Shown: positions 6,965-10,825 of the stretch, one piece after another
Layout: every line of letters starts with the position of its first letter
How positions within the stretch are numbered: position 1 is the stretch's first letter
Source of the DNA: JBAZAX01 sp041671765
Lineage (GTDB): Bacteria > Babelota > Babeliae > Babelales > RVW-14
Direction: 5' to 3'
DNA: 10,825 nucleotides
Assembly: GCA_041671765.1 (NCBI GenBank)
Contig: JBAZAX010000040.1
Span: forward strand, 1-10,825
Translations under genes and position numbers: made by a program
Notes under the pieces: generated by a model
What the model was told of the DNA's origin: nothing
Database searches by the model: none
What the model saw: the letters and a program-made list of their open reading frames with translations, nothing else

Positions 6965-8470
6965 ATGGATAGAAAAGATCAAGTAGACGCTAGTCAGGTT
7001 GCTGGTGAAGTAGGGGTAAATGAGCACGATATTAGGCTTGCCAAAGTTAAAGAGATGATTGCAAATGGCAAAAATCCATGGCCAGCGTTTAAACCTGTGA
7101 GTATGACTACGCAACAAGCGATTTCTGAATTCGAAAAAGATCCTCTTTCTCCCAAAGTTAGTACAGTTGCAGGTCGGTTGATAAGGCTCAGAGATCACGG
7201 AAAAACTTTTTTTGGACATATTCAAGACCGTGCAGGTATTTTGCAAATTTACATCAAAAAAGATGAGGTTGGTGAAGAATCATTTGAAAACTTTAAAAAA
7301 TTTGTTGACGTTGGTGATATCATTTGGCTATCAGGGCTGATATTTACAACAAAAACAGGTGAAATTACTTTAAAAGTTTCAGCAGTCGATTTGATTAGTA
7401 AATGTCTACATCCACTTCCAGAAAAATTTCATGGATTAACAGATACCGAACAACGTTATCGTCAGCGTTATCTTGATTTGATAAGTAATCCTGAAAGTAG
7501 AGAAAAATTTAAAAAGCGTTCAGGCGTTGTTCAGGCTATAAGAACTTTTTTACAAAATGCCGATTTCATGGAAGTTGAAACCCCAATGTTGCACTCCATT
7601 CCCGGTGGTGCCGCAGCAAAGCCATTTATTACTCACCATAATGCATATGATATGGATTTGTTTTTACGCATAGCGCCCGAACTTTTCTTAAAGCGTCTTG
7701 TAATTGGTGGTTTTGAAAGAGTATTTGAAATCAACAGAAATTTTAGAAATGAAGGTGTTTCCACTAGGCACAATCCTGAATTTACTACACTTGAATTTTA
7801 TATGGCGCATGGTGATTACACAGCCGGAATGGAATTAACTGAACAACTCATAAACTATGTCGTAAATAAAAACTTTCCATCACCAAAAATTATGTTTCAA
7901 GATAATATTCTTGATTTTACACCACCGTTCAGGCGTTTGACTATGGAAGATTCTTTGATTCAGATTGGTGGCCTAACTAAAGAGCAGATAAGCGAAAAAA
8001 ATATAGATAATCTTATTACCGAAAATAAAATAGAGATATCTTTGAAAGCTCCTTATGGTTCAAAAATATTTATGTTGTTTGAACATTTTGTTGAAGGGAA
8101 GATTGTTCAACCAACCTTTATTATTGGTTATCCAATCGAAACATCTCCACTAGCCAAGCGCGATGAAAATAATTCCAATGTTGCCGCTCGATTTGAACTT
8201 TTTGCAAGTGGCATGGAGCTTGCAAATGGCTTTACAGAATTAAATGATCCATTTGATCAAGCTGAACGATTCAAAGGTCAAGTTGAAGCCAGAAAATTGG
8301 GTGATCAGGAAGCACATCACTATGATGCGGACTATGTTTTTGCACTTGAACATGCGCTTGCTCCAACTGTTGGCGTCGGAATTGGTATTGATCGATTGGT
8401 TATGTTTTTGACTAATACGGGTTCAATTAAAGACGTTATTCTTTTTCCTACGCTCAAACACGTAAAATAA
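6965..8470 (+). CDS. lysS: Lysyl-tRNA synthetase, class II
   Basis: This cytosolic 501-residue enzyme attaches lysine to tRNA-Lys using ATP. The N-terminal OB-fold anticodon-binding domain covers about 65-145. The RYRQRYLDLI linker (164-173) leads into the class II catalytic core. Motif 1 is around FMEVETPML (201-209), followed by PGGAAAKPF (213-221). Motif 2 runs from FEINRNFRNEG (254-264) through RHNPEFT (268-274). Motif 3 is GVGIGIDRLVMF (470-481). The LysRS-typical segment ELANGFTELNDP lies at 418-429. Length is normal for bacterial LysS and nothing is missing. A GGTGG ribosome site lies 4 bases before ATG 6965. The gene has its own promoter and is followed at 4 bp by recJ, so the two form a transcription unit. 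A class II enzyme argues against Rickettsia, which uses class I. Confidence 0.98.
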   Translation: MDRKDQVDASQVAGEVGVNEHDIRLAKVKEMIANGKNPWPAFKPVSMTTQQAISEFEKDPLSPKVSTVAGRLIRLRDHGKTFFGHIQDRAGILQIYIKKDEVGEESFENFKKFVDVGDIIWLSGLIFTTKTGEITLKVSAVDLISKCLHPLPEKFHGLTDTEQRYRQRYLDLISNPESREKFKKRSGVVQAIRTFLQNADFMEVETPMLHSIPGGAAAKPFITHHNAYDMDLFLRIAPELFLKRLVIGGFERVFEINRNFRNEGVSTRHNPEFTTLEFYMAHGDYTAGMELTEQLINYVVNKNFPSPKIMFQDNILDFTPPFRRLTMEDSLIQIGGLTKEQISEKNIDNLITENKIEISLKAPYGSKIFMLFEHFVEGKIVQPTFIIGYPIETSPLAKRDENNSNVAARFELFASGMELANGFTELNDPFDQAERFKGQVEARKLGDQEAHHYDADYVFALEHALAPTVGVGIGIDRLVMFLTNTGSIKDVILFPTLKHVK

Positions 8471-8474
8471 AAAG

Positions 8475-10202
8475 ATGCCTGAATTTATTCGAGGCCTAAA
8501 ATTTTTATGGAAAATAAAAGAATCGGATCAGGCTGAAGTTCAAAAAATAGCACATGCAAATAGCCTTAGCTTTCCAGTTGCTCAAGCGCTTTATAATCGC
8601 GGTTATTTAAATACGGACCAGGCCCAAAATTTTCTTTTTAGTTCGTTTGAGAAAGATGTCAGCCATCCATCAAAATTTAAAGGTATGCAATTAGCGGTTG
8701 CACGAATTTTATGTGCAATTGAAAAGAATGAAAAGATTTTGATTTTTGGAGATTATGATGTTGATGGAATAACGTCAACATCACTGCTTCTTGCAGCACT
8801 AATTCCATTTGATGCTCAAATTAATTATTTTCTTCCAATGCGCAGTGATGGGTATGGTTTATCCACAACTGCTGTGCAAAGGGCATTTGATGCCGGGTAT
8901 AAACTTATAATAACGGTAGACAATGGAATTACTGCTTTTGATGCTGCACAAAAAGCTGAACAACTTGGATTAGATTTAATTATTACGGATCATCATAGGC
9001 CTCATGATAAATTGCCTCATGCTGTTGCAATTATTAATCCTAACCAAAATGATTGCGAATATCCATTTAAAGAATTTGCCGGTGTAGGCGTTATTTTTAA
9101 GTTAATAAGTTTGATATATGAACATAAAAATTTGGAGCTGCCTGACAAAATTTATGAACTTCTAACACTTGGAACAATAGCCGATGTAACGCCGCTTGTG
9201 GGTGAAAATAGATTTTGGGTAAAATATGGATTGGGAAAAGTTAATAAGAGACGTAGCATTGCATTTGAAGTTTTGCGCAAAAATGCAAGCCTGAATAAAT
9301 CAATGTTTAATTCTCTTGATATTGGTTTTATGATAGCCCCTCAACTTAATGCTCTTGGTCGTCTGAGTAATCCACGCCAAGCCGTAAGATTTTTGATAAG
9401 TTCAGACTCCGACGAGGTTGAAAGAATCGGCCAAATTTTAAAAGAGGTTAACGAGGCTCGTAAAAAAGTTGATCGTCAAATTTATGAAGAAGTTGAGTAC
9501 ACAATTCAAAATAAGTCGATTAATTTATCTCAAGAAAATTTAATTTTGGCTGCAAGCCGCGACTGGCCTGCCGGAATAATTGGCTTGGTTGCCGGCAAGT
9601 TGGCACAAAATTATGGGAAGCCTGCAATTTTGCTTCATATCGACAAAAATGGCAATGCGGCAGGTTCATGCAGATCTGTTCCTGAAATTAATATTTTTGA
9701 CGTTCTACAGAGTTGCAAAGATTTATTAATAAGTTTTGGGGGACACTCTTTTGCAGCAGGTATTAAAATAAAACAAGAGAATCTTCCAATATTTAAAGAG
9801 AGATTTGAAGAGATAATATTAAAAACAGTTGCAGTTGATCAACTTGTTCCCAAGCTTGAAATTGATGGCACCGTGCAGCTTCCTGAATTAAACAAAAAGC
9901 TTATTTCAGATCTTGAACAACTTGAACCGTTTGGAAATCAAAATCCGCAGCCACTTTTTTTAATTAAAAATGTTTCTCAACTTAAACCACCAATGCTATT
10001 AAAAGATTTACATGTTAAATGCACAGTTTTTGCCGACGGTGTTATCAAGCCGGTTATCTTTTTTAATCGCCCCGAACTTTTTAATATCTTGTCATCTTTG
10101 GAAGATAAGCCATTCAATATTGCGGGTTATGTAATGAAAAATGAGTGGGAAGGCGTTGTTCAGATCGAACTCCAGGGCTTGGACGTGCAAATAAATCAAT
10201 AA
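8475..10202 (+). CDS. recJ: Single-stranded-DNA-specific exonuclease RecJ
   Basis: RecJ degrades single-stranded DNA 5' to 3' in recombinational and mismatch repair, using divalent metals. The 575-residue length matches E. coli RecJ (577). The DHH phosphoesterase core has motif I FGDYDVDGITS (91-101, Asp93/95/97), motif II TVDNG (147-151), motif III TDHH (171-174) and motif IV GTIADVTP (233-240). The linker carries APQLNALGR (288-296). The DHHA1 domain includes GIIGLVAGKLAQ (367-378), GSCRS (397-401) and FGGHSFAAG (421-429). The C-terminal OB-fold begins near 455 (EPFGNQNPQP at 484-493). All metal-ligand positions are intact. The ATG lies 4 bp after the lysS stop with no clear ribosome-binding site (AAAATAAAAAG precedes it), so translation is probably coupled to lysS. 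The start is supported by the usual RecJ N-terminus with a Trp at position 12. Confidence 0.98.
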   Translation: MPEFIRGLKFLWKIKESDQAEVQKIAHANSLSFPVAQALYNRGYLNTDQAQNFLFSSFEKDVSHPSKFKGMQLAVARILCAIEKNEKILIFGDYDVDGITSTSLLLAALIPFDAQINYFLPMRSDGYGLSTTAVQRAFDAGYKLIITVDNGITAFDAAQKAEQLGLDLIITDHHRPHDKLPHAVAIINPNQNDCEYPFKEFAGVGVIFKLISLIYEHKNLELPDKIYELLTLGTIADVTPLVGENRFWVKYGLGKVNKRRSIAFEVLRKNASLNKSMFNSLDIGFMIAPQLNALGRLSNPRQAVRFLISSDSDEVERIGQILKEVNEARKKVDRQIYEEVEYTIQNKSINLSQENLILAASRDWPAGIIGLVAGKLAQNYGKPAILLHIDKNGNAAGSCRSVPEINIFDVLQSCKDLLISFGGHSFAAGIKIKQENLPIFKERFEEIILKTVAVDQLVPKLEIDGTVQLPELNKKLISDLEQLEPFGNQNPQPLFLIKNVSQLKPPMLLKDLHVKCTVFADGVIKPVIFFNRPELFNILSSLEDKPFNIAGYVMKNEWEGVVQIELQGLDVQINQ

Positions 10203-10241
10203 TGTCCAGCTATTATTAACGCTAACTCGATAATTCAATAC

Positions 10242-10257
10242 TCACTGAAAACAGTGA
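10242..10257 (+). terminator. Possible terminator hairpin after recJ
   Basis: TCACTG and CAGTGA form a 6-bp stem with an AAAA loop, 40 bp after the recJ stop. No proper T-run follows, so this is a weak candidate. A competing 9-bp pairing, ATACTCACT (10238-10246) with AGTGAGTAT (10294-10302), uses the same left arm. Confidence 0.35.
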
Positions 10258-10304
10258 CTGAGATGTATTTTGGATATATCTACAGAAACCTCAAGTGAGT
10301 ATGG

Positions 10305-10373
10305 TGTCATCCTGCCCGTCCGGCGTAGCTTACGAGAATTCATTTCTTAGCTGTCCTAAGTGTTTTTGTAAGC
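10305..10373. repeat. TGTCATCCTG-type intergenic element, first copy
   Basis: It begins with TGTCATCCTG (10305-10314), continues with GC-rich CCCGTCCGGCGTAGC, and contains nested stems: GCTTAC (10328-10333) with GTAAGC (10368-10373) outside, and CTTAG (10346-10350) with CTAAG (10356-10360) inside. The opening matches the second copy exactly for 10 bases, 106 bp away. It looks like a member of a dispersed palindromic repeat family, but other copies cannot be seen in this window. Confidence 0.5.
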
Positions 10374-10410
10374 CTTGATTGCTCGCGAGAATGGCTTCTG
10401 ATAGGCGTTG

Positions 10411-10443
10411 TGTCATCCTGAACTTGTTTCAGGATCCATGGAT
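10411..10443. repeat. TGTCATCCTGAA palindromic element, second copy
   Basis: After TGTC, ATCCTGAA (10415-10422) pairs perfectly with TTCAGGAT (10428-10435) across a 5-base loop CTTGT. A second perfect 10-bp palindrome, ATCCATGGAT (10434-10443), overlaps its end. Very similar TCATCCTGAACTTG...CAGGATC sequences are known as dispersed intergenic repeats in several bacterial lineages. That family link is from memory, not from comparison. Confidence 0.6.
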
Positions 10444-10501
10444 TAGTTGCTCCTATTACCAAATTGCAGAAAATTGGAATAATTTTATCCACTTTTTCAA
10501 A

Positions 10502-10530
10502 TTGCTTGCAAAAATTACCAATTTTATAAA
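10502..10530 (+). promoter_or_regulatory. Probable promoter of the right-edge secreted gene
   Basis: TTGCTT (10502-10507) and TATAAA (10525-10530) are separated by 17 bp. The start would be near 10537, giving a leader of about 70 bases. The surroundings are very AT-rich, which lowers confidence. Confidence 0.5.
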
Positions 10531-10607
10531 AAAATGATTGTTACCGGACATGACAAGCACTACAACCGTTTTTTGGTATTTTAGTTTTTAGGAAGAAGGG
10601 TCGTTTG

Positions 10608-10825
10608 ATGAGGTATTTTAAAGGGTTAATTTGTAGCCTTTTGATGGCAAGCATTTTTACGTTTGTCCATGGGATAAAGCAGCAAATGAGTGAGCGAAAT
10701 CTTGAATTATACAAAATGCAAGAAGGCTTTTTTAAGCAGGCAATAGACGCTCGTAATTTCAGATCGGTGTGTGGAACTCTTGACCAATTTGTTGGATCAA
10801 ATTTTTTTGCGCCTCTCTTAGATCT
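10608..10825 (+). CDS. Secreted or exported protein of unknown function (C-terminus missing)
   Basis: The frame from ATG 10608 is open to the window edge, 72 complete codons. Residues 1-22 are a clear signal peptide: basic start (Arg2, Lys5), hydrophobic core LICSLLMASIFTFV, and a V-H-G cleavage site before Ile23. The following segment is charged and looks helical (QQMSERNLELYKMQEGFF). No family is recognised in the visible part. The start is supported by GAAGGG (10595-10600), 7 bases upstream. The preceding in-frame codon context offers no better choice, and the TTG at 10604 is out of frame. It has its own probable promoter and is separated from recJ by 405 bp, so it is not part of the lysS-recJ unit. 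Export is likely; function is unknown. Confidence 0.75.
   Translation, partial: MRYFKGLICSLLMASIFTFVHGIKQQMSERNLELYKMQEGFFKQAIDARNFRSVCGTLDQFVGSNFFAPLLD

Larger units (their letters stand above)
10203..10607. other. 405-bp intergenic region with inverted repeats and no gene
   Basis: No convincing reading frame was found on either strand. From left to right it holds overlapping inverted repeats at 10238-10302, a TGTCATCCTG element at 10305-10373 with nested stems, a second TGTCATCCTG palindromic element at 10411-10443, and an AT-rich stretch with a promoter for the next gene. Positions 10303-10440 are visibly richer in G+C than the coding DNA around them, which fits inserted repeat elements. 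Confidence 0.7.

Noticed and set aside
6944..7246. Minus-strand frame of 100 codons over the 5' end of lysS
   Set aside because: Antisense shadow of the LysRS N-terminal domain, with no ribosome site or recognisable product.
10203..10607. Possible small gene, insertion sequence or CRISPR array
   Set aside because: There is no open frame with a ribosome site, no transposase remnant, and the two repeats are not regularly spaced direct repeats with unique spacers.

Overview
The window is AT-rich, tightly packed bacterial DNA. The best fit is an intracellular, host-dependent bacterium, most likely of the Candidatus Dependentiae (TM6) type. The main reason is a tandem pair of nucleotide transporters of the TLC/NTT (ATP/ADP translocase) family, which is typical of energy-parasitic bacteria and plastids. 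A secreted protein with eukaryote-like domains at the left edge agrees with this. The lysyl-tRNA synthetase is class II, whereas Rickettsia uses a class I enzyme, so Rickettsiales are less likely. Chlamydiae and other NTT-bearing endosymbionts cannot be excluded from this window, so the lineage is an inference.

Left part, minus strand: a secreted protein runs off the left edge (1-995). It has a signal peptide, a domain resembling the farnesoic-acid O-methyltransferase N-terminal (Methyltransf_FA) domain, and then a tectonin-like repeat array with a 249-bp period. Upstream of it lie a probable promoter, a strong intrinsic terminator (1176-1201) and the complete ATP-dependent protease gene lon (1227-3650).

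Centre, plus strand: a divergent intergenic region (3651-4037) separates lon from the transporter pair. It carries a near-consensus sigma-70 promoter, a long leader with a short palindrome and a G-rich tract, and a 9-bp inverted repeat 196 bp apart that brackets promoter and leader. Two paralogous NTT genes follow (4038-5450 and 5462-6865), 11 bp apart and surely co-transcribed. Each keeps the family's C-terminal signature block, but they differ at a conserved acidic position.

Right part, plus strand: a second promoter, whose -35 box lies in an AT-rich palindrome, drives lysS (6965-8470) and the closely coupled recJ (8475-10202; 4-bp gap). A 405-bp intergenic region follows with nested inverted repeats, two TGTCATCCTG-type elements that look like dispersed palindromic repeats, and a promoter for a second secreted protein of unknown function that is cut by the right edge (10608-10825).

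Together the genes give housekeeping functions (protein quality control, lysine tRNA charging, single-strand exonuclease repair), an import module for host nucleotides, and two exported proteins that may face the host. No CRISPR array, insertion sequence, tRNA or rRNA gene was seen.
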